Assembly (NCBI RefSeq): GCF_010882175.1
Contig: NZ_WKLH01000002.1
Location: forward strand, 186,001 to 250,000
Reading direction: 5' to 3'
Source: Mangrovibacterium lignilyticum
GTDB taxonomy: Bacteria > Bacteroidota > Bacteroidia > Bacteroidales > Prolixibacteraceae
Length of the DNA stretch: 64,000 nt
Position numbers and translations under genes: made by a program. Shown here piece after piece: positions 1 to 7,255 of this stretch. Under the pieces are notes generated by a model, which worked only from the letters and a program-made list of their open reading frames with translations, was not told where the DNA came from and ran no database searches. Numbering within the stretch: the stretch's first letter is position 1; every line of letters starts with the position of its first letter.

Positions 1-2120
1 GGCCGTTGGTCGGAAATTCGTTGGCCGAGAATAATCTGGGGATGTTGGTGGGCGATGTGAAACAGGCAATTTACCGCTGGCGAAATGGCGATTGGAACCT
101 GCTGGCCAACGAAGTGTCGCAAGCTTTTCCGGCCAATGGGGCGGAGGAGAAGCAGCTGAGCCAAAACTGGCGGAGTTCGGGGACGGTGATCCGTTTCAAT
201 AACCGGATTTTCCAGGTTGTGCCACAGCTTATTCAGCAACATTTCTCGGCTGAGATTGCCGAGGCAGGCTTACCTGATAATTTGTTTGGCGATGCGATTT
301 TGGGAATTTATCAAGAAGCTTTGCAGGAAATCGGGCGAACGGAGACCAAAGATGCCGGATACATTCACATGCGTTTTCTGGAGAAGAAACGGAGTGACGA
401 TGAAGCCAGCAATGAGGAGTTAATTTTGGGAGAATTGGTCGAGTCGATTCGAACGGCACAGAATAAGGGGGTGAAAGCCAGCGACATGGCGATCCTGGTT
501 CGCACCAAAGCTGAAGCAAAAGTGATCGCCGATTGCTTGCTTACTGAAAAAGCTGCCGGTGACGAAACATACAATTTCAACGTTTTGTCGGGCGAGAGTT
601 TGTATGTCAAGAATGCCGATTCGGTGTCGTTTCTTATTTCCATGCTTCGCCTGTTGAAAGATCCGGATGATGATCTGGCGTTGACCTTCGCCAATTACGA
701 GTTTTACGGGACAATTGAGCCCGCATTGGCTGCAATGGACAAACAAGTTGATTGGGTGGTGGAACCCGGTGCAGGACAATTGCAAATGGATTTTACGCCG
801 CCTTATGATCCAGATCTGGCAGAACGTTTTGAAGATTATAAAAAGGATGAAAATAAACTGTTTGAGTTTTTGAAGAGCAGCTATTTCAATCATCAATTGG
901 CCGCTCAAAATTTACAGGAGGTAATTTTCACCCTCAGTAATCGGTTCTTTTTATTTGACTTTCAGGACGAATTGGCTTACCTCCAGGCGTTCATCGATCA
1001 TGTGTCAAACTACATGAAAAACAGAAGTGCTGATTTATCCGGGTTCCTTGCCTGGTGGGACGAGCAGGGACAAAAGAAAACCATTTCGGTTTCCGAGGAA
1101 CTGGATGCTATTCGCATTCAAACCATCCACAAAGCCAAAGGGCTTGAGTACGCTTGCGTGTTTATTCCTTTTTGCGACTGGTCGTTGGGAATTTCGGCCC
1201 AACATGCGCCGGTAATTTGGTGCCAGCCCGCAGTGGCGCCTTTTAACCAATTGGAGCTGGTGCCGGTCAAATACAACAAATCCATGGGATTGTCGCATTT
1301 CTTTCATGAATATTTTAGCGAAATCCGAGCCAACTATATCGATAACCTGAATATGCTGTATGTCGCTTTTACGCGTGCAAAGACAGCGCTGTACACTTGG
1401 TCGGAATACGGAAAGAAGCTTTCTTCGGTCGGTGACTTACTGAAAATGAGTGTGAATACCGAAGAAGGATTTCCGTTTAACGGGCGGGAAGATATCTGTA
1501 CCAAATTAACCGGTAATTACGACGAAAAAAAGCAATTAATGGAGATCGGCACGTTGAGCGCTTCGCCGGTAAAGGAAGTGCAAGCAAACGGAGCGCTGGC
1601 CTTAGATCGGTTTCAGTTTAAAGATTTCAGCGCTTACCTACGTTTGCGGAAGAACCACGAAAATTTCTTCGAACCGGGTGAATCGTACGAGAAGAAAATC
1701 AACCGGGGGCGACTGGTTCACGAGGTGCTGGCTCAGATTGAAACAGCGGATCAGCTGGAACAGGCTTGTGACGAATTGATTTTTAAGGGCATGATGACCG
1801 AAGATGAAGCCGCTGAAATCCGGCCGCAGTTGGAAGAGTTGATTGCTGACCCAGAGGTTGCCTCCTGGTTTGACGGATCGTACAGGGTACTGAACGAGCA
1901 CAATATTATTACCGGTTATGCCGGGGTGAAGCGCCCCGATCGCATTATGCTGTCGGATGATGAAGTGATAGTCGTGGACTATAAATCGGGCGAGCACGAA
2001 TCGGAGAAGTATGTGAAACAGGTGAGGGACTACGTGACTGCGATTGAACAATGCGGCTATCCAAAGGTGAAAGGCTTTATTTGGTACACGCGGATGAATA
2101 AGCGGGTACGGGTTAGCTGA
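1..2120 (+). CDS. AddA/RecB-like UvrD-type helicase-nuclease, C-terminal part (5' end outside window)
   Basis: The frame is open from the first base of the window, so the N-terminus is missing; a TTG at position 6 would only be an internal codon. The visible part begins at the superfamily 1 helicase motif GDVKQAIYRWR, continues through a motif near IQTIHKAKGLEY and LYVAFTRAK (motifs V and VI), and ends with a RecB-type nuclease domain showing GRLVHEVLAQIE and VVDYKSGE, the latter holding the D-x-K catalytic pair. Family knowledge: such proteins resect double-strand breaks for RecA-dependent repair, usually with an AddB-like partner, which would lie upstream of this window. The last codons form one arm of a long hairpin. 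The helicase-nuclease call is secure; the exact AddA versus RecB name is not. Confidence 0.9.
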   Translation, partial: PLVGNSLAENNLGMLVGDVKQAIYRWRNGDWNLLANEVSQAFPANGAEEKQLSQNWRSSGTVIRFNNRIFQVVPQLIQQHFSAEIAEAGLPDNLFGDAILGIYQEALQEIGRTETKDAGYIHMRFLEKKRSDDEASNEELILGELVESIRTAQNKGVKASDMAILVRTKAEAKVIADCLLTEKAAGDETYNFNVLSGESLYVKNADSVSFLISMLRLLKDPDDDLALTFANYEFYGTIEPALAAMDKQVDWVVEPGAGQLQMDFTPPYDPDLAERFEDYKKDENKLFEFLKSSYFNHQLAAQNLQEVIFTLSNRFFLFDFQDELAYLQAFIDHVSNYMKNRSADLSGFLAWWDEQGQKKTISVSEELDAIRIQTIHKAKGLEYACVFIPFCDWSLGISAQHAPVIWCQPAVAPFNQLELVPVKYNKSMGLSHFFHEYFSEIRANYIDNLNMLYVAFTRAKTALYTWSEYGKKLSSVGDLLKMSVNTEEGFPFNGREDICTKLTGNYDEKKQLMEIGTLSASPVKEVQANGALALDRFQFKDFSAYLRLRKNHENFFEPGESYEKKINRGRLVHEVLAQIETADQLEQACDELIFKGMMTEDEAAEIRPQLEELIADPEVASWFDGSYRVLNEHNIITGYAGVKRPDRIMLSDDEVIVVDYKSGEHESEKYVKQVRDYVTAIEQCGYPKVKGFIWYTRMNKRVRVS

Positions 2121-2147
2121 ATTGGCTAACCCGTACCCGCTTATTCA
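2095..2147 (+). terminator. 23-bp perfect inverted repeat spanning the helicase stop codon
   Basis: Positions 2095-2117 and 2125-2147 are exact reverse complements (23 of 23) separated by 7 nt. The left arm is the last coding sequence of the upstream gene and the stop codon lies in the loop. No T-run follows immediately. It would form a very stable RNA hairpin and probably ends or protects the transcript. Confidence 0.75.
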
Positions 2148-2414
2148 GTTAGTGCAATAAAAGCGGGCCTTCTGAGCACTTTTCCCGTTCGTGTCCACTG
2201 GCGGGGCAGTGTAAGCATTTACGGGCATTTTAATTGTAAAGTCTCCAAATCCAATTCGACTTGTATTAGTTTTCCTTTGGTTTCCGATTAAGGTATCATT
2301 GCCAGATTCAGACGTTTTATCGTAAGGTGCGACTAACTTTAATTGAAATTCCTTTGTCCGCAATGTATTTAGGAATCGTTTACAGTTCAAAGGTGCGAGT
2401 GACAAACTACAACA
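2148..2414. other. Intergenic stretch with a weak minus-strand ORF remnant
   Basis: Between the helicase hairpin and the DEAD-box gene lie about 270 bases without a convincing gene. A minus-strand reading frame (2145-2405, 86 codons) has a plausible protein-like patch (FGDFTIKMPVNAY) but no recognisable family, no clear signal peptide and a stop inside the hairpin. It may be the decayed C-terminus of a lost gene or chance. Confidence 0.25.
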
Positions 2415-3770
2415 TCACTTCTTTTTCTTCTTCATATTTTGAATTTTATCACCACGCCTGATTGGTTTTTTGTACCTTTCTTTTAATAGGGTCTGGTAAC
2501 TTTTTCGCTCGACTTTTTCTTTGCTGTTCTTGGCCGATTTTTCATGAAAAGAAGCCCCTGCTTCAGTAACCGGTTTTTTATGGTACATTTCATCAGGGTC
2601 TATCGGTTTGTCCTTCTCTTCAGGAGTAAGCTGGTTCGACACCTGCACTTCTTCAGGCAATTCATTGAACGGAATACTGTAATTCATCAAGCTTTCAATC
2701 GACTCCTTTAAAGCTGTTTCCTTCTCACTGTATAAAAGGATGGCTTTCCCACTCTGTTCGGCCCTGCCGGTTCGCCCAATTCTGTGGATATAGTTTTCAG
2801 GATAGAAAGGAGTATCAAAACTGATTACGGTGGTAATTTTTTCAATATCAATTCCACGGGCAATAACATCGGTCGCGATCAGAATTCTACTTGTGCCGTT
2901 TTCGAACATTTCGATGGATTTCGAACGATGATTTTGTTCTTTACTTGAGTGAATTACCGAAGTTTCAGATTCAAAATTCAATGTTTCAAGTAGTCTGTCG
3001 GCATTCGTTTTTGTAGCTACAAAAATTAATACTTTGCTATATTTTTCCTTATCTCCTAATAAATGGTTTAATAAGTTGGCCTTGGTATAAAAATTAGGAA
3101 CAGCATAAGATTCCTGGCTAATATTTGTCAAAGGTGTACCGCTAATGGAGATGGTTTTCTTAATCGGGTTAACCAGAAAATCATCGATCAATTCATCTAC
3201 ATAGGTAGTCATGGTGGCCGAAAAGAGGATGTTTTGCCGTTTTTCCGGTAGGTGATCGAAGATGTTGTTCAACTGCGTTTTATAGCCAAAATCAAGCATA
3301 ATATCAACTTCGTCAATCACCAGTTTTTTGATCGATTTTAGTCGTAATACATTACTAAGGGCAAGGTCATACAATCGTCTGGGAGTACCGACAATGATAT
3401 CCAACCCTTCGGCAATGGCTTTCTTTTGCGTATTTATGTTATTGGTACCCCCGTAAACTCCTAACACTCTTAAGCTGATGTAGGTCGTTAGTTTTTCGAT
3501 TTGTTCGACTATTTGAATGACCAGTTCTCTGGTGGGAGCCAGGATTAACACCCGGGGGTGTGGTTGATCTGAAAACTTCAAATCCTGCAAGATCGGGAGT
3601 AAATAAGCAATTGTCTTTCCGGTTCCGGTTTGTGCAATCCCCACAAAATCGGAGCCACCAAGAATCGTAGAATAGGACTCTGTCTGAATGGGGGTTGGCT
3701 TTTCAAACCCTAAATCAGCAATGGCATTTTGCAATTGCTTTTTGATCTTGAAATCTTCGAATGTATTCAT
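2415..3770 (-). CDS. DEAD-box ATP-dependent RNA helicase
   Basis: A 451-residue RhlE/CsdA-type RNA helicase, which unwinds RNA duplexes in ribosome assembly or mRNA decay. Motifs occur in order: Q motif PTPIQTESY near residue 26, Walker A AQTGTGKT at 46-53, PTRELV at 79, motif II DEVD at 153-156 (instead of the usual DEAD), SAT at 184-186, TDVIARGID near 300, and HRIGRTGR at 329-336. A basic, charged C-terminal tail ending in a lysine run follows the two RecA-like domains and probably binds RNA. The DEVD variant keeps the essential D-E pair, so activity is expected. The gene is monocistronic, with about 260 bp between it and the upstream peroxidase gene. The exact cellular substrate cannot be told from sequence. 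Confidence 0.93.
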   Translation of the reverse strand: MNTFEDFKIKKQLQNAIADLGFEKPTPIQTESYSTILGGSDFVGIAQTGTGKTIAYLLPILQDLKFSDQPHPRVLILAPTRELVIQIVEQIEKLTTYISLRVLGVYGGTNNINTQKKAIAEGLDIIVGTPRRLYDLALSNVLRLKSIKKLVIDEVDIMLDFGYKTQLNNIFDHLPEKRQNILFSATMTTYVDELIDDFLVNPIKKTISISGTPLTNISQESYAVPNFYTKANLLNHLLGDKEKYSKVLIFVATKTNADRLLETLNFESETSVIHSSKEQNHRSKSIEMFENGTSRILIATDVIARGIDIEKITTVISFDTPFYPENYIHRIGRTGRAEQSGKAILLYSEKETALKESIESLMNYSIPFNELPEEVQVSNQLTPEEKDKPIDPDEMYHKKPVTEAGASFHEKSAKNSKEKVERKSYQTLLKERYKKPIRRGDKIQNMKKKKK

Positions 3771-3955
3771 GCTGCAAAGTAATTGAGAAAAATCTTCTGG
3801 TGAGCGTTTTTATGAGAAAAAAATGGAATTTATCTGCCAATGAGTTCTATCGTAGATCCAAAATGTTTCGCACAAGGTTCAAACTCTTCAAATCTCCATT
3901 ACTATACTAAGCTCTTTTTCGTTAATGGAGAATTACTGTCCCTTTCCGAACAAAA

Positions 3956-3988
3956 AAGGATCCGATCTTTACCCAAGATCGGATCCTT
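3956..3988 (-). terminator. Intrinsic terminator of the exported glutathione peroxidase gene
   Basis: A perfect 14-bp stem (3956-3969 with 3975-3988) has a 5-nt loop. Read on the minus strand it is followed by a run of T (complement of the A-run at 3952-3955). It lies 40 bp beyond the stop codon of the gene at 4029. Confidence 0.85.
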
Positions 3989-4028
3989 CCGTAAAATGAT
4001 TATGAAGTATTAAATCGGTGCCCGCAAC

Positions 4029-4568
4029 TTACTTCCCTTCAATCCAACTCACAATTTTGGCATCGTCTGGTTTCGTTTTAGGGCTGGCCATGTCAACGAG
4101 TTTGCCGTTTTCGTCAATCAGGTATTTCTGGAAGTTCCAGGCAACCGACGAGTCCATGACCCCGTTCTTCGATTTTTCGGTCAGCCAATGGTAAATGGGC
4201 GCCATATCGTCGCCTTTTACCGAAATCTTCGACATCATCGGGAAAGTTACGCCATAATTCTTTTGGCAAAATTCCTCAATTTCTTCATTGGTGCCGGGTT
4301 CCTGGCTCAGAAAGTTATTGGCCGGAAATCCAACAATAACAAACTTGTCGCCGCCATATTTGTCGTACAATTCCTGTAACCCCTCGTACTGAGGAGTTAG
4401 CCCACACTTTGAAGCTGTATTAACGACCAGCACCTTTTTACCTTTCAGGCTGGACAGATCGAAATCATTCCCATCAATATCTTTCACAGTAAAATCGTAA
4501 AACGAATTTTGGCCGAAGCTTAATAAGGCCGCAAAGACGAAAATGATGACTAATTCAAATTTTTTCAT
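4029..4568 (-). CDS. Exported glutathione peroxidase family protein
   Basis: A 179-residue thiol peroxidase of the GPx family that reduces hydroperoxides. I chose the ATG at 4568 because it starts a normal signal peptide (MKKFELVIIF, then a hydrophobic stretch to about residue 19); the longer frame only adds seven residues in front of it. The active-site segment NTASKCGLTPQYEGL has cysteine (C55), not selenocysteine, and WNFQKYLID supplies the catalytic tryptophan and asparagine. The second-cysteine motif of typical members reads GFPANNF here, so the usual cysteine is alanine. This suggests a different recycling route from the cytosolic GPx at 10024. Location is inferred to be periplasmic. 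It has its own terminator. Confidence 0.92.
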   Translation of the reverse strand: MKKFELVIIFVFAALLSFGQNSFYDFTVKDIDGNDFDLSSLKGKKVLVVNTASKCGLTPQYEGLQELYDKYGGDKFVIVGFPANNFLSQEPGTNEEIEEFCQKNYGVTFPMMSKISVKGDDMAPIYHWLTEKSKNGVMDSSVAWNFQKYLIDENGKLVDMASPKTKPDDAKIVSWIEGK

Positions 4569-4747
4569 GGTTTTCAATTTTAATGACAATCATTTATGGT
4601 GAAAAACGCTTGTTTGCACCAGTGGTATTTTTGTTCAGTAAATTTTAGTTTAAAACAGTCGCTTTCAGAAAAAGTTTAGGTTGAAGGATTTACAAAAAAC
4701 GCGCCGCACTGTTAATAAATTCAATCCCGAAAATAGGCTAAAATGTT

Positions 4748-4755
4748 TATCTTTG
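4748..4755 (+). promoter_or_regulatory. Candidate -7 element of dnaX
   Basis: TATCTTTG fits the Bacteroidota -7 consensus TAnnTTTG and lies 19 bp before the dnaX ATG. No clear -33 TTG is seen at the expected distance. Confidence 0.45.
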
Positions 4756-4774
4756 GGTTTTCACAAGGAGATTT

Positions 4775-5878
4775 ATGGAGAATTTTATTGTTTCTGCGCG
4801 CAAATATCGTCCCGATACGTTTCATTCTGTAGTTGGTCAGGCATCAATTACAGCTACGCTAAAAAACGCTATCAAAAACCAACAATTGGCTCATGCATAC
4901 TTGTTTTGCGGGCCTCGCGGTGTTGGGAAAACGACTTGCGCCCGTATTTTCGCAAAAACTATCAATTGCCAAAATCTGACCGCAGAGACTGAGCCTTGTA
5001 ACACTTGTGAATCCTGTCAGGCGTTCAATACTAATCGTTCGTACAATATTCACGAGCTGGATGCGGCATCGAATAACTCGGTGGAAGATATTCGTACCCT
5101 GACTGATCAGGTTCGGATACCCCCACAGATTGGCAAATACAGCATCTATATCATTGATGAAGTCCATATGCTGTCTCAGTCGGCGTTCAATGCCTTTCTG
5201 AAAACTCTGGAAGAGCCGCCCAAACATGCCTTATTTATTTTGGCAACAACCGAGAAGCATAAAATCATTCCAACGATTTTGTCGCGTTGCCAAATCTTCG
5301 ACTTTAACCGGATTAAGATCTCTGATATTTCAGGGCATTTAGGATATGTGGCTAAGAGTGAAGCGGTGGAAATTGAGTCGGAAGCGTTGAATGTAATCGC
5401 TCAAAAGGCAGATGGTGCTATGCGCGATGCTCTTTCTATCTTCGACCAGATTGTTAGTTTCTCGGGTAAAGACATTACTTATAAGCATGTGATTGCCAAC
5501 CTGAATGTGCTGGATTACGATTTCTACTTCCGGTTGATTGATCATTTCCTGAAAAACAATGTTCCGGAAGCCTTGATGCTGTTTAATGAAGTGCTGGATC
5601 ACGGTTTCGACGGACATCATTTTATTACCGGTTTGAGCAGCCATATTCGCGACCTGCTGGTTTGCAAAGACCCGCTGACAGTTCAGTTGCTCGAAGTGGG
5701 AGGCGAAATTAAAGAGAAATATAAGCAGCAGGCTGCTGCGTGCGATCAGGAATTTCTTTTCGAAGCATTGAAAGTCGGCAACGAATGTGATATTCAATAT
5801 AAACAAAGTCAAAACAAACGCTTACTGGTTGAGTTGGCCCTGATTAAAATGGCTCAACTTACCTTAAAAAAAAAATAG
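4775..5878 (+). CDS. dnaX: DNA polymerase III clamp-loader subunit DnaX, short (gamma-like) product
   Basis: A 367-residue clamp-loader ATPase that opens and loads the beta clamp. Walker A GPRGVGKT is at residues 46-53, four zinc-binding cysteines are at 65, 75, 78 and 81, the D-E Walker B (IIDEVHML) is at 128-129, and the SRC sensor 1 region is at 170-172. The zero frame ends at a TAG directly after ten A residues (5866-5875). The product then contains AAA+ domains I-II and the oligomerisation domain III, which matches the gamma form known in E. coli and Thermus. The coding frame continues in the -1 frame at 5875. Alternatively the gene is one long frame broken by a base-count error in the A-run. 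Confidence 0.92.
   Translation: MENFIVSARKYRPDTFHSVVGQASITATLKNAIKNQQLAHAYLFCGPRGVGKTTCARIFAKTINCQNLTAETEPCNTCESCQAFNTNRSYNIHELDAASNNSVEDIRTLTDQVRIPPQIGKYSIYIIDEVHMLSQSAFNAFLKTLEEPPKHALFILATTEKHKIIPTILSRCQIFDFNRIKISDISGHLGYVAKSEAVEIESEALNVIAQKADGAMRDALSIFDQIVSFSGKDITYKHVIANLNVLDYDFYFRLIDHFLKNNVPEALMLFNEVLDHGFDGHHFITGLSSHIRDLLVCKDPLTVQLLEVGGEIKEKYKQQAAACDQEFLFEALKVGNECDIQYKQSQNKRLLVELALIKMAQLTLKKK
5866..5878 (+). other. A10 slippery run plus stop: putative frameshift or slippage site in dnaX
   Basis: Ten consecutive A residues (5866-5875) are followed at once by TAG in the zero frame. A -1 shift on the ribosome, or one extra A put in by RNA polymerase, moves translation into the downstream frame, which stays open to 6555. 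Programmed shifting in dnaX on A-rich sequences is known from E. coli (ribosomal) and Thermus (transcriptional slippage). That it happens here is inference. Confidence 0.65.
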
Positions 5879-6555
5879 CTGACGATACTGAATCGGAGGA
5901 GTTGGCACCTATTTTTGAGCAGTTCGCTACAAAGGCGGCTGCCAATGCACCACGAGCTCAATCCAATCAGGCTGTTGCTCAGCCGTCCGAACAACAACAT
6001 TCGAAGGCACAGAATGAGGTTCAGGAAGAGGCTCCGGCAGCCAAAATAACCACCAAACGGATGATCAAGCGGCGGGGTAGTGGATTTACCCCTTCCATTA
6101 AAGATGCCTTGTCCGGTAAATTTGCTGAAGAGAAAGAGGAAGAAACGGCCATCGACAAGATGAAATATTTCACCGGTGAGCAGTTGAATGAGTCGTTTAC
6201 ACAAGAAGCCTTTGATGAAAAATGGGCGGAGTATCTCCTGCGTTTGAATGGGCGTCCTGCCCTGAAAGCATCAATGAGCCGTACACCTCAGATTTTTGAC
6301 TCATGTAAGCTGAAGCTACAGATCGACAGCAATATTATCGATACTGAAATTAGTAAAATAAAACCGGAATTGGTTTCCTGGCTACGTAAGGAGCTTCGGA
6401 ATACCAGCATTGAACTGATCACAGAGGTTGTTGAATTGGAAGGAACTTCCAACCGCCCTTATTCTGAACGGGAAAAGCTGGCAGAGATGGTCAAAAAAAA
6501 TCCGAATGTGAATTTGCTGAAACAAACCTTCAACCTGGATTTTAGTGACCATTGA
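5875..6555 (+). CDS. dnaX: DnaX tau-specific C-terminal extension (-1 frame)
   Basis: This frame runs without a stop from the A-run to 6555 and would be joined to the preceding frame to give a tau-like protein of about 593 residues. It starts with a low-complexity Ala/Gln/Glu-rich linker (residues after about 370) and then a compact domain near the end (for example SWLRKELRNTSIELITEVVE), which looks like the poorly conserved C-terminal domain of Bacteroidota DnaX that contacts polymerase and helicase. An ATG-less start and no ribosome binding site at the beginning argue against an independent gene. The ferritin gene follows after about 110 bp. Confidence 0.75.
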   Translation: MADDTESEELAPIFEQFATKAAANAPRAQSNQAVAQPSEQQHSKAQNEVQEEAPAAKITTKRMIKRRGSGFTPSIKDALSGKFAEEKEEETAIDKMKYFTGEQLNESFTQEAFDEKWAEYLLRLNGRPALKASMSRTPQIFDSCKLKLQIDSNIIDTEISKIKPELVSWLRKELRNTSIELITEVVELEGTSNRPYSEREKLAEMVKKNPNVNLLKQTFNLDFSDH

Positions 6556-6629
6556 TAAATTTTATTTTAAATCGGTGTGAAAATATGATTAACACTGCCA
6601 CGATCTTCTCAAATCAGATAGAAATTATT

Positions 6630-6637
6630 TATATTTG
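6630..6637 (+). promoter_or_regulatory. Candidate -7 element of the ferritin gene
   Basis: TATATTTG matches TAnnTTTG and stands 26 bp before the ferritin ATG, just after the dnaX stop codon. No good -33 element is seen. Confidence 0.5.
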
Positions 6638-6663
6638 AGAAAAACACAAAAAAATAACTGATT

Positions 6664-7173
6664 ATGCTTAAAGAGACAGTAGAAAAAGCATTAAATGCTC
6701 AAATAAACGCCGAAATGCATTCGGCTTATTTATATCTTTCCATGTCAGCTTGGTTGCAAGACAAAGGGTTACCCGGATTTGCAAACTGGATGAAAATTCA
6801 ATACCAGGAAGAGCTGACTCATGCGATGAAATTCTTCGATTACGTTCACGAGCGCAATGGTCGTGTGTTGTTGGAGCCTATTGCTGCAGTTGACCAGGAG
6901 TTTGATAGCATTATTGATGCTTTTGAGAAGACCTTGGCGCACGAGCAAAAAGTTACTGAATTGATTAACGGATTGGTTGATGTAGCGGTTGCTGCTAGCG
7001 ATCACGCAACCCAAAGCTTCCTGCAATGGTTTGTTGACGAGCAAGTAGAAGAAGAAGCTACCGTCAATGGAATCCTCGATGATCTTCGTTTAATCGATGG
7101 TCAGGGTAATGGTCTGTTCATGTTGAATCGTGAATTGGCGACCCGCACATTTGTAGATAGCACGGCAGTATAA
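6664..7173 (+). CDS. ftnA: Bacterial non-heme ferritin
   Basis: A 169-residue ferritin, the usual length, that oxidises Fe(II) and stores it as mineral inside a 24-subunit cytosolic shell. Ferroxidase-centre ligands are visible: E17 in NAQINAEMHSAYLY, E49/E50 and H53 in IQYQEELTHAMKFF, and a third-helix glutamate in EKTLAHEQKVTELI, with QWFVDEQVEEE in the fourth helix. It has no signal peptide. It is flanked by its own candidate promoter and a terminator, so it is probably monocistronic. Its position beside peroxide-defence genes fits iron sequestration under oxidative stress, although no Fur-type or peroxide operator was recognised. Confidence 0.96.
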   Translation: MLKETVEKALNAQINAEMHSAYLYLSMSAWLQDKGLPGFANWMKIQYQEELTHAMKFFDYVHERNGRVLLEPIAAVDQEFDSIIDAFEKTLAHEQKVTELINGLVDVAVAASDHATQSFLQWFVDEQVEEEATVNGILDDLRLIDGQGNGLFMLNRELATRTFVDSTAV

Positions 7174-7193
7174 GATTTTTTAAAAGAATAGAT

Positions 7194-7222
7194 AAAAAGG
7201 CTGCCGGTTTGGTGGCCTTTTT
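7194..7222 (+). terminator. Ferritin terminator
   Basis: Arms at 7194-7201 and 7215-7222 are perfect 8-bp complements around a 13-nt loop, and the T-rich arm runs on into TTATTTT. It lies 21 bp after the ferritin stop. Confidence 0.75.
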
Positions 7223-7255
7223 TTATTTTCATAGTCCTCTAACCACTGATACAAG

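Noticed and set aside
153-158. DEVD in place of DEAD in the helicase at 2415-3770 (residues 153-156)
   Set aside because: Only the third residue differs; D and E of motif II are intact and DEVD variants occur in normal helicases, so it was noted in the feature but not raised as a finding.
4029-4568. Selenocysteine in the glutathione peroxidases
   Set aside because: Both genes have a normal cysteine codon at the active site and no in-frame TGA.
5902-6555. Separate gene starting at the alternative codon at 5902
   Set aside because: The frame is open back to the A-run, its first residues are a low-complexity linker, and it has no ribosome binding site; a -1 continuation of dnaX explains it better.
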